Counted from the stretch's first letter, positions 1 through 12,003 are shown. The stretch is DNA of 64,000 nt from Hyposmocoma kahamanoa (GCF_003589595.1 NW_020653993.1:1520383-1584382), one strand, 5' to 3'. Numbers and translations: made by a program. Notes: generated by a model from the sequence alone, not told the origin.

Positions 1-310
1 AACATCCGCATTGAATATCAGCATCAATGAATGCACCGAAAAGCACAATGTACATTTCAAATTAAATTAATATATATGTACGTATATTTGCTTGGTCACG
101 TGAGCATGGGCCCTGCAAAGAGCCTCAAACGATAGTTTGATTGAAAAAAAAAAAACGAGATTTATAATCGAATATAACAGAAACATATCTGCCAGTCTTC
201 AGGTAGCTGTGAAAACACTTGGCTGAGTGAAGAAATTTTCATAATTTGTCACACGTGCACACGTCATCGTAGATTTTTATGATCATTCTCCGATATGCAG
301 GTTTTATCAT
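1..310. other. AT-rich stretch, nothing recognised
   Basis: I see no coding signal, repeat end or RNA gene here, only short homopolymer runs. Confidence 0.4.
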
Positions 311-892
311 GTTATCCTTCAGATCCCCTAAACCGAGGATCCGTTTTATTTTATATTATTTTCTATTCCCATCGGATCCCCTATGCAGGGGATACAACAA
401 TAAATATTAATATTTTACCTCCACCTAATATTACTTGCAAACTTATTCTTTACAGGTACTGTAGTACAGTCAACAAGAAAATGTATATCAACATGTCATA
501 TGTTGATACACATGTACATTAACATGTGTATCAACATATTACAGATAAGTAATAAAAATCTCTCAAGTCTGTGATAATTAACACATTAAACTTAGATTTT
601 AAATATTAGCTTAAGACTGATTTTGTTATTTTTGATTTGCAACATGTCAACATTAATGATTTGTCACAAAAAAAATTGTTTGTCTGTGATAAATTGATGA
701 TTATAACATATGATATTGAGTAACAATAAATTTTCTAAAATATTTGATTTTCAGACTTCTTTTTCTCTTGACTGCACTTACCTTACAAATACAATGAGGG
801 GGTCCGTTGGGAGTAGTATAATATAGAGGGGATCCTTTCGGAATTTTAAATTAGCGGTGGATCAGAGTTTTAGTGGATCAGATGGGAATAAT
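311..892. mobile_element. Foldback/TIR element, copy 1 (family F)
   Basis: The left part carries gatcccc and gatccg blocks and cccatcggatcccc. The right part carries the same blocks inverted, ending gtggatcagatgggaata. The right half, including ttaccttacaaatacaatga, is closely matched by 53655-53900, where a second copy has inverted arms of about 150 bp. The centre is AT-rich and has no transposase, so this is a non-autonomous DNA-type element. The boundaries are good to about 10 bp. The family name F is local to this annotation. The 75-codon ORF at 295-522 is a chance reading of this repeat. Confidence 0.6.
499..538. repeat. Perfect 17-bp hairpin
   Basis: The arms tatgttgatacacatgt (499-515) and its exact complement (522-538) flank a 6-base loop. 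An overlapping alternative hairpin uses tatcaacat at about 487. It lies in the centre of the family F copy and may be part of its fold. Confidence 0.85.
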
Positions 893-1261
893 CCTTTCCT
901 TCACCGTCTATACTGATTATATCAAGGTAATTCAACTACAAATCTATAACTTTAATTTCTGAATTACGTACATTTATGAATATTTAGTGGCAATACCTCT
1001 CGATAATGGTGAGGAAAAAAAAAGAAACATGTCAAGTTCCTAACCTGCATTGGTTACTAAAAATTCCCTTTACATGAGCCACGTGTAGAGCTGGGAGATG
1101 CGTAATTTTCGGTTTTTACGTTTACGATTTTTGCACACGATTCAAATGAGTGTGTCAAAAAAAAAAAGGCTCAATGTTATAGATTCTAAGACTTTCGTGG
1201 TTATTCACTGAATTATCACTGATTACAGGTTTCGTTTTTTCAGAACCCATGTAGGGCTCTG
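893..1261. other. Unannotated AT-rich stretch
   Basis: No supported ORF or repeat end is visible. It contains short A-runs only. Confidence 0.35.
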
Positions 1262-1930
1262 TTTATTTTCCCGATATTTCGGAACGGTTACACGCTCCAT
1301 GATCACGGGTTGAGTCAATCGATTGATTTGGCGCGTATAATCGTCATATACTTTCAAGTATATACGTGCAAGGAATGGTTGCTTAATCAATAGAAGACAT
1401 CATACTGATGGACGAAGGTGATGTAGGCTCTGTTACGTCATTAGAAATAATAAAAGTAAAATTATAATTGGAATTAAAAATGTACTAACTCTATATTCTT
1501 CTAAATTCCATTCTCTGCTTGTATTATTGTACACAGTGAAATACTCTTTGCTGCTAGGAGTGAGGTACCCTCCTGTTTATACAATATATAAACGATAAGA
1601 TACCCGTCTCTTTATGTTACGACGTCTTCAGCGGCGAATACTGCCAGCCTACTAAGTGAAGCCTGAAAACCAGCAAATTGCTCAGGTTTTTTCCGTTTCT
1701 TCGAAATACATTTAAGCATTGTCATATCTTAAATATTGTTGTATGTTTTCTGTTGAAGAATAAAGTCTTTTTATTTTATTTTATTTTTATTTTATTACCG
1801 TTCCAAAATATCGGTATGAGTTAATTTTATTATCCTGATATTTTAGAATGGTTACAAGCTCCATAGTTACGGGTTATGGGTTAAGTCAACCGAGTGGAGG
1901 GGACAGTTCCGAAATATAGAGAAAATAATC
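1262..1930. repeat. Repeat with gatatttcgg blocks split by another element
   Basis: A block reading gatatttcggaacggttac followed by gctccatgatcacggg lies at 1270-1308. A diverged copy lies at 1837-1880 (gatattttagaatggttac, then gctccatagttacggg). An inverted piece (gttccgaaatata) lies at about 1906-1918. The LINE-tail-like segment at 1540-1800 sits between them. This looks like one repeat family interrupted by a later insertion. I know the motif as common in Lepidoptera but cannot name the class. Confidence 0.45.
1540..1800 (+). mobile_element. Probable LINE 3' end with TTTTA-rich tail
   Basis: This non-coding segment ends in aataaagtctttttatttta followed by more TTTTA-type units to about 1797. 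That is the form of a non-LTR element 3' UTR with a simple-repeat tail, and the LINE at 10838-11506 ends in a similar way. No reverse transcriptase sequence remains. An ordinary AT-rich low-complexity tail is the alternative. Confidence 0.35.
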
Positions 1931-2741
1931 ATTACTCATAACGTGGTAAGAAACTTGTAATTAGTGATAGTTATTTAGACTCAGTACTGCACACTCCTTT
2001 AAAGGAATGGAATCTGGGTATCCTGCATGCAAAGCAGGTATTCTCCCTAGTAAACTAACTATAACTGTTTATAGCAGATACGGGGTGCCATTATTCATCG
2101 CTAATCTCTAATTTAGGAGCCCATAACTAAAGTTATGTAAATTTATATAAAGCCAACGTAGAGAACACGAGAAAATTTTTAATTCATTTTAAAACTATAG
2201 CGAGCAGAGAGGCAGTGGGATTGCTAGGTTAACTTCAAATGTTCATACGAACACATATTCTAAAGTTGTCTTTGACTCTAGTTCAACGTTAACTTTCTAG
2301 AGTAAAACTGATTCTTAAACAAAAATCTGACAAGGTTATGGATTATACATTACTGATGTAATTTAATAATAGGCTATGAACGAAGTTTTCAATACATTTC
2401 AACCGAGGAGACTGCTGAGATCCCTGGAGGAGCTTGGGTGGCGCGACTTGACGTCGAGTTGCGGACACCAGCCCGTTACACCAAGTACCAAATACATGTC
2501 AACGCTCAATCCTGGCTTAGTTATTTTATACATATTAAGTTATTTAGGAACTTTTTTACCATGTATAAGGCAGTTCCATCATAAAGTAAACTGTAGTTTA
2601 CTTCTCTGCGGGGCGATGTTGGATTGTCTTTTTGCCGGTTTCGTATGGGGATTGGCCCAATATATAATAATAAAGAATTCTTTTGTTTGAGTCATATAAT
2701 TAGTAAGGTTGTATCAGGCATTTGGATATCGATTTTAGACT
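1931..2741. other. Unannotated stretch
   Basis: A 104-codon ORF (2376-2690, plus) lies here, but it has no recognisable motif and no codon or splice support. I treat it as chance. No repeat end is visible. Confidence 0.35.
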
Positions 2742-3049
2742 TAGTACCAGTAGAGCTCCCTGTGAAAGAGTTCGTCTACGGTAGTACTGCCACCTTACCT
2801 ATTTCTGCCGCCAAGCAGTTAATGTCAGCATTACTGTGTTCCGGTTTTTGAAGGGTAAGGGTCCTGGTGAAATTTCAGGCACATGAGACTTGTCAACTTA
2901 TGTCTCAAGGTGAACGGGAGGAAGTGGCAGTGCCCCTCAGATCTTTGCAATTTGAAGCTCTGAGTGGCACTGTAACTGTTATGGACAGGCATGTAGCTTA
3001 CTATGAGGCGCACGACTTGTTCATCCCGTCACTTGATGTTATAAAAAAA
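2742..3049 (+). repeat. Family P repeat, near full length
   Basis: This copy runs from agtaccagtagagctccctg through tctgccgccaagcagttaat, a ggtgaaatttcaggcacatg block, tcagatctttgcaatttgaa and ttgttcatcccgtcacttg, to an A-run after ataa. It is one of the most complete copies of the commonest repeat in the window. The fixed 5' edge and 3' A-run suggest retroposition (a LINE tail or SINE-like element). I see no pol III boxes or coding sequence, so the class is open. Confidence 0.8.
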
Positions 3050-3093
3050 GACTCTCGCCTCTCCTATGACCTAAAAGATTTTTAAATAGGAGA

Positions 3094-3440
3094 CGCGGTA
3101 TTCCCCGACAATGACACAGTCTACCGCGATCAGGGGCAAAGGTTCAAGAACCGGCGAATAATACGTGCCGTATCGAGCAGAACCTCTTTCTGCATTTGTG
3201 CTGGAAGCGACACGCCACAGAAAGTTGCTAGCGAGAGTAACTAGAAAATAATCCGTCGGACAAAACAATTGGGTTTATTTTAATGGAGGCTACATCCCAC
3301 ATGTCGGTGATCTCGTGCGCCAGATCGATATACATCCAAAGTTTCTCGGTTTCGACTTTCAGAAGACCCTCGTAGTGCGGGATGTTAACGTCCACGAGTA
3401 ATATCCTTGACTGCGATCCAATATCACAATATCCAGGTTT
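3094..3440 (-). pseudogene. LINE ORF C-terminal remnant
   Basis: Read on the minus strand, pieces in more than one frame translate to DVNIPHYEGLLKVETEKLW, then YIDLAHEITDMWDVASIKI, then VLLDTARIIRRFLNL before a stop. These resemble the last conserved blocks of insect non-LTR pol proteins (an IP-heptad-EKL-Y-DLA-E-MW pattern, then LLDTARI-RRFL). Frame changes show decay. It abuts the family P copy on its left. The clade cannot be fixed from this fragment. Confidence 0.7.
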
Positions 3441-4755
3441 ATTCGTAACAATCTGTCATAATTGATCAGTCTCAATAGACTTTGTTGCAGTCACTTTCGA
3501 GTATTGGCTCCGATGAATAAGGCATCCTCATCCAAGGCATCGTTTCTACCATGGACCAATAACGAGAACAAGAAGACTGCTAACCGCTCACGCGATACAT
3601 GCAGCCGTAGACGCATACCACACCTAGAGGTGCCGGTGATGATTTTACACCGATTTATCGGATATTGGAGTTATAACAGGTAAAAGAACTAATATTAATT
3701 GCTATTTCGGTAACTACTCTAGTAAACCATAAAGATTTAATGCCCGGGTCTGTCATTTTGAAAAAAAAAAACAACTTCAAAAATACCGTCACGACAATCG
3801 TGTGTGTTATTGTTTGGGCTGGTGATTTCGGTATTTATTTATTGAAAACATACCGTAAGTAGCGTTTTTTAAGTTTACGCTGAATATAAATGTTTATAAA
3901 CTATACTTTAAGGAGTAATTTCATGGTAAACGTTAGAACCACTCAAACGGAATATTATCATATTTATCCAAGTACACCAAAAATTTCATTAGTGCAGGAT
4001 TTGCGGTGTATTACTGCATTTTATTTGAGATGTTTTTGTTGGTAGTACGGAGGGTATTTATTTAGCAATGCAGAATAATATTTTTTATTTATAAAAACTT
4101 GTATTTAAACTGAATGCTTTTCTAATTTGCGAAACCAAATAGCCGCCATTTTGCGGTTGGAGGAGCGTATTGCGTGAGTGGCTAATCTTCATACTGCAGA
4201 TCGTAACTCTGATAAAGGTCAAGATTCCGTCTTTAGTCTAGATGGCGCTGATCAACAGCGTGGAAGTAGTTTATATTGGGTAAATGTCCGTGGATAACAA
4301 TTAATAATTAAATAAAAGAAAAAAAGGTATAAATCACTGGATTGACTTTCAACGTACGCAAGTTCTCTCCACCGATCGCCACTTTTATTCAAGAGTTGTG
4401 CGTGAAGTGATTTAAAAAAAAACATCCTAATAATTTCAATCGGGAATTATCTGCAGCATGGAATCCGGTGTTTGCAAAAATTCATTCGCGATCGACTGCG
4501 TATCAGTATATGGCGGTGATACAGAATAGGGACACTGTTAGGGTTGTGTGTGGCGGTAATTTAAAAAATGTTATGCGGGTGGATAAAGATTCCACCGCCG
4601 AGGTGGTGATGTAAACACCGCATCACCAGTCAGCCCGTGACCAGTGCAACCTGGCCGAAATTTGGGATATTAGGTAGGTGTGGAAAATACCTATTTGTTT
4701 GTAAACACGTGTTCCGGTTTTAAAATGGTAGTAGAAATATAAGAAATCAGTTTTT
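3441..4755. other. Unannotated stretch with TE-like scraps
   Basis: No ORF is supported. A GC-richer patch at about 4570-4670 (gtgatgtaaacaccgcatca) looks like decayed TE sequence. tctagatggcgctgat at about 4237 is a short motif that recurs elsewhere in the window in repeat DNA. The rest is AT-rich. Confidence 0.35.
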
Positions 4756-5045
4756 TTCCTCGTAATATTATTCAAATATTGACCACGACCTATAATTGTT
4801 TTCGGAACTTTGACAAATTTGCGTGGCTTTGATTAAGTAGATGTATCCACAAAAAAATTTGAAATTAGTGCCATTTAGTTGATTTGTTTGTTATTACTAG
4901 AAATTAGAGTAGCTTTCATATATTGCGGCTCGACAGTGTAAAACAAATTAGTTACAAAAATAATAGCTATTTGATACTCGTCGCGATATCTGGTGTACCA
5001 ATAGGGTACTAAATATCCGACTACGCTATCTTGTATCACGATTAT
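4756..5045 (+). repeat. Interspersed repeat shared with 17948-18320
   Basis: It has the same order of blocks as the segment near 18 kb: atattattcaaata, gaactttgacaaat, tgtaaaacaaat, gttacaaaaat, tagctattt and then cttgtatc. The other copy carries extra internal DNA. No coding capacity is visible. The class is unknown. Confidence 0.6.
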
Positions 5046-7075
5046 CACAGAAGTGACATCACTATGATATTTTTGGCGCTTGTGTTATATCATCTCTGAA
5101 CAAAAGGTTAAAAATGTTTGTTTACTTGTCTGACAAAAATCAATGACAGTCATCTGTTTAGTTCTTTCGGGGTGTTTACACCAACGATGTTTATTCTAGA
5201 TGATAAATGTAAATAAATACCTGTTTACAAAGTACAAACAAACGCTTGAGTTTCTCCTTCATTATTCTAAAGAGGAATTTGCCCTACGAATGAGCAGTAC
5301 CGTTTAATCAATTACAAGTGTAATTTGAGCTGTGTAATGAATTGATATTGCATAATTATCGTCTATATAAATATGCTGCCCGAGGCCAAACCTAAATTGA
5401 AATACGTAGCATAATGAGTTTTATGTCAATTGTATGACGTACAAACTCGGTACGGTATTTTGTTTGCTCTTATAATTTGTACATTACACAAATATCATAA
5501 GGTTCATTTTGATATGGTTTCAAGTATTCGCTTCCATTCCGTGCAGCAACGTAAATTAAACTTTATGCTTCACAGTAATGAATTAAATCGTCTGCGAAGA
5601 ATAAGTACTTCGAGTCACTGTAGTATACTAATTTTCATAGCTTTATTGATTTTTCCATACAAACTCTCATCCCATATTAATTTCACCACCTTTAACTATT
5701 TTACCGCCGTGGACGCTTTAAAGCGTCTTACATTAACTTGGCTGACGCCAATGAGACTCCAAGCGTCAATAATAATTAATAAAATTTTCAATTGAAATAA
5801 ATAAAAGCTTCTTTCCTTCTTTCTAATTATTAAGATGTTCCATGTGTTAATTGCACGGAAGAAAAAAACCAATGGAAGTGACTTAAGTCTCGATTACTAT
5901 CAGAACGGATGTCGCCAAACCTCAAACATTCTTAATTTGATACAAAATCTTGATATTCATTGGTCGTGTTTCCAAATTTAAAAAGAAATAACAAATTCTG
6001 GATTGTAATGTAATTTAACCTCTACCCCGTTGGCATATTGTTCAAAGTTCAATACCATCATCGTTCAGCCATACGACGCCCACTGCTGGGCAATCATTAT
6101 TCAGCCATATGAAGCCCTGTATATGACGAATACCATCAATACCTATTATTACAAGTAACGACGCTTTCATATTATATTGAAATTCATATATTGTATTGAG
6201 GTTCATAGTTACATTTTATGTTCAGTTATGTTGTCCTTTGACTTGAATAAGGTGGAAACCTCTTGCTTCGGGAATTTTGATAGGAACGAATCAACATAAA
6301 AATAGTGGAAGAAAAAGGAAATTAGAGAACAATTTAAAATTTTAAAAGTAAGTAGCCAGGAACCAGTAAAGAGGGCGATAAAAAGATGGAACAACGATGA
6401 AGGAGTTTAGCATCGTCATAAAGTAGCCTATGTCCTTCTCCGAGGTCCCATTTGTCTCTATACCAAACTTCATCAACATTGGTTCAGCGGTTTAGAAGTA
6501 AAAACGTAGACAGAGTTACTTCCGCATTTATAAAATTAATTTGGATAAAACGGAACTTCAAAACGAACTTACGAGTATATCGGCGAGTCGTGCCCCTGCT
6601 TGTACCAGATGACAAGTCCCATCTTGTCGTCAGGCAATGTCGGTGTGACGTCACAGGGTAGCTCCACACCACCCCCCGTTGGCGCGTGAAGGGACTCAAT
6701 CGAGGCTGTAACGAAAAGAAATATTTATAAATATTACTGCCAAAAACACAAAACAAGGACAAACCGCCCGTTCTTGAGAACTAAAAATAATTATAAGGAT
6801 AAGTGGACTTTTTGTTAGAATCGGGTTGCGAAGTGATAATAAATTATCACTGAAAATAAGTTTAATAATTATCACTGATAATAATTAGTTTGATAATTAT
6901 GACGATAATTATATTATATATAATCATGCAGATATTTATCAAATTCCTCGTCCCCACCCTTCCCGTGCGTCAGTCCGCGCATCTTTCGTCTAACCCGACT
7001 CGGAGCGAACGAGTTGTATAATTTTATTTATAACGTAATTACGTCACCACACTACAAACGCACACAGTAGGTATA
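5046..7075. other. Unannotated AT-rich stretch with a short LINE scrap
   Basis: A 121-codon ORF (5430-5795, plus) has no recognisable motif and is probably chance. At about 6330-6400 a piece translating to EPVKRAIKRWNNDEG matches the pieces at 23335-23440 and 36925-37090, which look like the same LINE C-terminal block. At 6064-6115, catacgacgcccactgctgg is a phrase I associate with lepidopteran repeats. Confidence 0.35.
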
Positions 7076-7102
7076 TTTATATATATATATATATATATAT
7101 AT
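7076..7102. repeat. (AT)n microsatellite at gap edge
   Basis: About 13 AT units run directly into the assembly gap, which they probably caused. Confidence 0.9.
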
Positions 7103-7202
7103 NNNNNNNNNNNNNNNNNNNNNNNNNNNNNNNNNNNNNNNNNNNNNNNNNNNNNNNNNNNNNNNNNNNNNNNNNNNNNNNNNNNNNNNNNNNNNNNNNN
7201 NN
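7103..7202. other. Assembly gap, 100 N
   Basis: Exactly 100 undetermined bases lie here, a conventional size for a gap of unknown length. A T-run follows it. Confidence 0.99.
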
Positions 7203-7289
7203 TTTTTTTTTTTTTGCTACATTTAAGTACTTTTGCGATCTATAATACAACACACAGCATTAACACAACGTACAAAAAACACATACGCA

Positions 7290-7680
7290 ATTATTTAAGC
7301 AGTTTATTTTAGTTTATTTTATTTTGCGACACACACGTTCGTCACTCATTTCAGCTCAGGGCTCATTGAAAACCAGCGCCACAGTCAATTGCGGCTGTGG
7401 CATAAGCTGAATGAAGTCCTTTTGCGTACTCCACAACCGCACACATGACAGTACAACATTTGTAGTTGTTATATTTAGTATTTTTCTGTTTTGCTCTTTG
7501 TTTGTTATTGTCTTATTTTATTTTATTTTAATTTTGTTAATTACGTCTTTTTGTTTTGTTTTGCTTGTCTAAGTGGTATCAATATTTTTTTTGTATCTAT
7601 GTGGCGTTGTCTATTCTATTCTATTCTAAATTTCTTGGAACAACAATATGCTACATCTAGCAATGTCGTGCCTTAGATTT
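7290..7680 (+). mobile_element. Possible LINE 3' UTR with nested hairpin
   Basis: A nested stem has an outer pair ttcagct (7350-7356) with agctgaa (7405-7411), and an inner pair gccacag (7378-7384) with ctgtggc (7395-7401). It is followed by T-rich sequence with repeated ttttattttatttta-type units. Compact hairpins near a low-complexity tail are seen in some LINE 3' ends. No reverse transcriptase is present, so this is tentative. Confidence 0.3.
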
Positions 7681-7699
7681 GTATGTACAAGAGATATAC

Positions 7700-8611
7700 C
7701 CAAACATGTTAAATGTCATAAACCAATCCGTTTTGTAAAAGATTTTTATTCGCTTTTACTTTGTTTCCTACTGTTTATCATTTATAGTCAAAAATTAAAG
7801 ATATAAAAACTATAAATCGGCGTGGATAATTATCAGATATATATTATATCGGATAGTTATCAAAGAAAATAAAATATATTTATAATTTCCAACCATTTGT
7901 TAAAACTGACGTCAAACGATAAATTAATCATCTTTGCCACAATACATTTTAAACCATAATGAAAAACCCTGTAATAAATTTGAGGTTGTTTTCTGTTCCA
8001 CTGTTTGTGTGAATGCTTTTGTCTGCGGCCTCATAGTTTCCAATTAAATGAACCGAATCACGGTGGTACCCTTTGTTTGAAGAATTCGTTAAACGAGATG
8101 GTACTTCTGTGTCTGCTGATAATCGATGCAACCAACTTCAGTTTCTAAAGGGATCTCAAAGGCTATTGTAGCTGGAAACTTCGACTTTGGACGCAAACAA
8201 TTAGTTTTGAAAACAATTGTAACAAATGCAATTACCAGTGACTGATTAAGACCAGCACAGGAAGACATAACTAACGAAAACTACCGTGAGTCTCTAATTT
8301 TACCTATTGCTCAAATTTTTGTTGAACAGAGAACACAGGCGGAGATTGAAAAACAGCACTCTGCTGAGCTTAAGTCATTTCCAAAGCTTAAATACTAGAA
8401 ACTAAAACTAGGATTGACAACAAGCACTTGATGTATCGCCCAAAGTTGAGGTTGGACTCAAGGTGGTCTTTTATCGGCACGGATACATCTCGGCAAGTCG
8501 GAGTAAGGTGTAGGGGATTCCGTTTTCCGTTCCGTTCAGTGTTTTGAGGTTGTCCATTAACTTAATTTCCACAGCCATCTTATTGAATGTTCTTATAATT
8601 ACGTAAAATTT
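7700..8611. other. Unannotated stretch, possibly retroelement-derived
   Basis: It contains no supported ORF. It lies directly upstream of the BEL/Pao integrase remnant and may include decayed pol sequence of the same element, but I could not read a conserved motif in it. Confidence 0.3.
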
Positions 8612-8882
8612 TGGAGGTCCATTGAACAATTCCGGCAGCATTTTTGGCATAACCATGTCGTTGAATAAAAGGACAAAATGTCAAAGTAATCAGCCAAATT
8701 TACGAATAGGTGAACTGGTTTTTTTAAAGGATAATATGGTTCATCCACAATCCTGGCTATTGGGTCGCGTAGTAAGAATCTTTCTAAACAAGGACTCTAA
8801 AGTTAAAGTTGTTGAAGTAATGACGTCTGATAAGAAATGACATTCCAGGGCTTTTTCTAAAGTCGGTATATTGCCAATATAA
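8612..8882 (+). pseudogene. BEL/Pao LTR retrotransposon integrase C-terminus, broken
   Basis: The first 18 codons (8612-8665) read WRSIEQFRQHFWHNHVVE and stop. The reading then continues in another frame (within 8622-8840) with PNLRIGELVFLKDN, then PQSWLLGRVVRIF and VKVVEVMTSDKK. After a stop at 8838, HSRAFSKVGILPI follows in frame. An FW motif, then a hydrophobic LVFLKD strand, W-LGRV and a final LPI are the layout of the BEL/Pao integrase tail. At least one frameshift and two stops make it inactive. No LTR could be paired. Confidence 0.75.
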
Positions 8883-9876
8883 TTTTGTATTATACTGTAA
8901 GTAATTGCTACTTGTTATGAATACTAGAGAAATACTTGTTACAATATATGAAGTTATATATTTTGTTTAAATGTATTTTAAACATTTTAGTATTTAAGTT
9001 GTGACTCAAGTGTCAAAAGGTCGTTTATTTTAATTTCAGAGAGCACGTTAACTGTGGCTAAGGCCTATAATATCGTTGAGGGCTGCATGCCGGGAGATAC
9101 GGCAGACGCTTCGCTCGCAACAATACTAAAGGAGCACACTCTAGACGCCTTAAAACTGTTATATCTATATTCTTGGAAATGGTTTGTTTTGTGAGTTATT
9201 TTGTATATTTAAGCTTTCTATAAATATTTAAAACCGAAAATCGATAACTGTATTTTTATTAAGTTTATATTTTATACATAATTATTTAAAATTTAGCGAG
9301 CGCATTACTTTTATGACAGGTTTACATCACTTTTATATATATAAATTATATAATATAATTTCATAACAATAAAATAAATTTAATAATATGATAATTTATA
9401 AACTATAAATTATCTAAAAACTGTCTACAAGACTAAATAAAAACTGTCTACATTCTACAAATGGTCTTGTAGCATTCGAGAAGGGTTACTTGAGAAAAAA
9501 TATAAGAATCACTCTTAACACTACCTACAGACAGTTTCTCGAAGCACTCTTGTGATCTATTAATAAAGTTGCGCCCACTTTTACTTTAAATTATCTAGAA
9601 ACTTTCTTCGAGATATCTTGAGGGAATTTGAACTCTTAAAATATTCAATCGAATTAAATTCTATATCTAAATATATCTTATAGTATATATTTAGATATGG
9701 GTGTGCTGCTTGGGTAATATAACAATTCAAATGCGATATTATTTGATTTATATAAAATTTAAATGCTTTTTGTACTTTGGTTTGATTTTATTTAATGATC
9801 TCATTATTATCGTTGAATCACCGCCGCGGAAGCTCATAATTAAAGGACCACGTAATCGGAACATGTCATGTCTAGG
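8883..9876. other. Unannotated AT-rich stretch
   Basis: A GC-richer patch at 9041-9135 could be retroelement debris downstream of the BEL/Pao remnant, but no paired LTR was found. The remainder is AT-rich with no supported gene. Confidence 0.3.
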
Positions 9877-10147
9877 GATGTAGTGTCAGTTTATCTATTT
9901 CTGCCGCCAGGAAGTAATGTGAGCTTTACTACGTTTCAGTTTTGAAGGATAACTAGTGCTGGTGAAATACCTACGCGTACCTGTAACGCGGGACTTGGCA
10001 GCTTGAGTCTCAGGGTTACGGCCTCTAAATCTTTGTGATTTAAAGCTCTAAGTGGCACTGTATCCATAACACGCCTGTCCATAGGCGTTTCGCTTACTAC
10101 CAAATGAACATGTTCAATGAAATTGTTCATCTCGTCATAAAAAAAAA
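9877..10147 (+). repeat. Family P repeat, diverged
   Basis: Blocks tatttctgccgccaggaagt, gcgggacttggcagctt, ctttgtgatttaaagctcta and a 3' ctcgtcataaaaaaaaa are in family order. It carries internal indels and lacks the 5' edge. Confidence 0.7.
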
Positions 10148-10205
10148 CCTTAAAATTTTAATGGGACTAAAAGACATATCTCAAAATTATTTAAAAAAAA
10201 TAAAA

Positions 10206-10446
10206 ACCCGACTGCAAAAATATTTAGCTGGTAAGATAAAAAAAAATTCCCCCTAAAAAGTAATTTTGATTAATTTTTACAGCCTATGACACACCCATAA
10301 TCAAGACGACACTTTAGGGCGCTCCCTCACCGAGAACCTTCGCCTGTATATGTCAAAATCCATCAAGCCGTTTAGGCTGCACAGCGTGAAAAAGAAATGG
10401 ACATACATACACATACACTAGAAAAACATAACCTCGGCAGTCGGGT
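10206..10446. mobile_element. MITE-like element with acccgactgc ends
   Basis: acccgactgc at 10206-10215 and its exact complement at 10437-10446 bound a 241-bp non-coding segment. The right end is followed by a family T scrap (10449-10527, minus) ending ccttttttgaagtcagtta. No target duplication is evident. Confidence 0.5.
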
Positions 10447-10837
10447 AAAAAAACATCGAAATCGGCTCAGAAACGTCGGAGTAACTGTGTAACATACACA
10501 CTCCTTTTTTGAAGTCAGTTAAGAAATACTACAACAATCATACAATTTTTCAAACTTAACCATGCAATTTTCACCATCAAGATCTCAAAGGGTTGTTAAC
10601 TTCTGGAATTCGCCTGGAGCTGCGATCGATAATAGCCATTCGAAAGGAATTACGGCAAGAAATATTGTATCCAAATTACATAGCTATTAATCTGGTTTTA
10701 TATTATTCTTGCTTCGGCAGTCGGGATGATGCGATAGTTGACCTGATAGTAAACTCCTAATAATACGTATCGATGTATAAATATGTGTTAAACAGATAAA
10801 AAAACGATCGTATGCGATCTTTGTAATCAATACTTTT

Positions 10838-11506
10838 AAATGGGGTACCTTTGAGGCGTATTGTACAGTTTAGGTACTTGGGTCATATTGTGATAGAGGA
10901 CCTAAAGGATGAGGGAGACATAGAGAGGGAGCGCAGGGCGTTGTCGGTTCGAGGCAATATGTTGGCTCACAACTGTACAACTGGAGTGAAATTCACACTC
11001 TTTAGAGCATACTGCCAGAGCTTCTACACGTGTGCTCTATGGTCCAACTTTACGCTGAGATCATACGGTGCCTTGCGAGTCCAGTATAATAATACCTTCA
11101 GGGCCTTGTTGAAGCTTCCCCGTTTCTGTAGCGCATCTGGTATGTTTGCGGGTGCTGGCATGGATGATTTCCATCATGCGCAAAATGTCTACTCGTTAGT
11201 ACGAAGAGGAAGAATCATCTATTATCTTCAGGACAAGATGATAGCAGACAGGATGGCTGCAGCTGTGTTCCGGAGGTTCATTGAGTTGCATGTTCTACGT
11301 GTGAGTCAGTGAACCATTTGGGCGGCTGGGTACGTCTTGTTTGTTATATTTGTAACTAATTATTAATATTATTAGGTATTATTTTTGTAATTGAGTACTA
11401 ATCCTAATACTAACATAGTTATAAGGTGTCATGGTACTAACTCATTAATTTGTATGGACTGCATTGTCTGAAATAAATTATTTTTATTTTTATTTTATTT
11501 TATTTC
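10838..11506 (+). pseudogene. LINE reverse-transcriptase C-terminus, 5' truncated
   Basis: An open frame of 153 codons to 11312 includes VQFRYLGHIV, then DIERERRALSVRGNMLAH, FTLFRAYCQSFYTCALW, LRVQYNNTFRALLKLPRFC and SASGMFA. YLGH followed by an ALSVRGNML helix and RVQYNN-FR-LL-LPRF-SAS is the thumb and C-terminal region of LINE reverse transcriptases common in Lepidoptera (CR1/Jockey-like, clade uncertain). In-frame sequence upstream (GVPLR) shows that truncation, not a real start, defines the 5' edge. The 3' UTR ends in aaataaattatttttatttt and related units to about 11506. Confidence 0.85.
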
Positions 11507-11515
11507 TACCTAATT

Positions 11516-11733
11516 ATAATAATAATAATAACGCACACACTCAACATAACCCCGCACTAGGGAAACCCTGTGTCGCGGGTACCATGGACACACACATAGA
11601 CAACCACAAATTACATCCAAACTCACGAGAGAAATAATTGTAGGCCATACAACTATTTCTCCCGGCCCGGGAATCGAACCTGGGACCTCTGCGTGGCAGT
11701 CCGGCATGGTAACCGTTAGGCCACAGAGGCAGT
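11516..11733 (-). mobile_element. SINE family A (tRNA-derived)
   Basis: On the minus strand it starts tgcctctgtggcctaacggt (A-box region), has aggttcgattcccgggccgg (B box ggttcgattcc), a body with tttgggtgtaatttgtggtt-like sequence and a gcgggg-ttatgttgagtgtg end, then an ATT microsatellite tail. It sits directly on the tail of the LINE to its left. Translated peptides from it are artefacts. Confidence 0.88.
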
Positions 11734-11766
11734 TATTTAATTGAGTGACGAAATTTTAAAAAATTT

Positions 11767-11985
11767 CGTTAAAAGCCAAAAACAAAGATCTGACAACAAG
11801 CACATACAAAAATTCGTGAGGTCCGTTGGTTCGTTCTTAGTTGGCATAGCGTCTGGCAAAGTTTGCTGGGAGAAGTCGGTTCGAATCCGGCCGAATCGAA
11901 GAAATTTTTTCTAAGTGATCTTTGTATTAATAATTATAACGAACTAGTAGAGTAATTTCACAAAAAATAATTTAATATAATGGTG
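11767..11985 (+). mobile_element. SINE family B (tRNA-derived), partial
   Basis: tcttagttggcatagcgtct (A box) and gtcggttcgaatccggccga (B box) lie about 50 bp apart. The 3' body is gatctttgtattaataatta and then gtagagtaatttcacaaaaa. The 5' gacatctctcgcc region found in longer copies is missing. Confidence 0.8.
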
Positions 11986-12003
11986 GTGCAATATCCTAAC
12001 TTT

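Noticed and set aside
5430..5795. 121-codon ORF as a gene
   Set aside because: No motif, AT-driven composition, no splice or start context. Could not be supported from sequence alone.
11510..11707. 65-codon ORF reading like PDCHAEVPGSIPGPGEIV (also at 56914 and, shifted, at 41585)
   Set aside because: These are translations of SINE family A in either strand. The identical peptide at several loci follows the repeat, not a gene.
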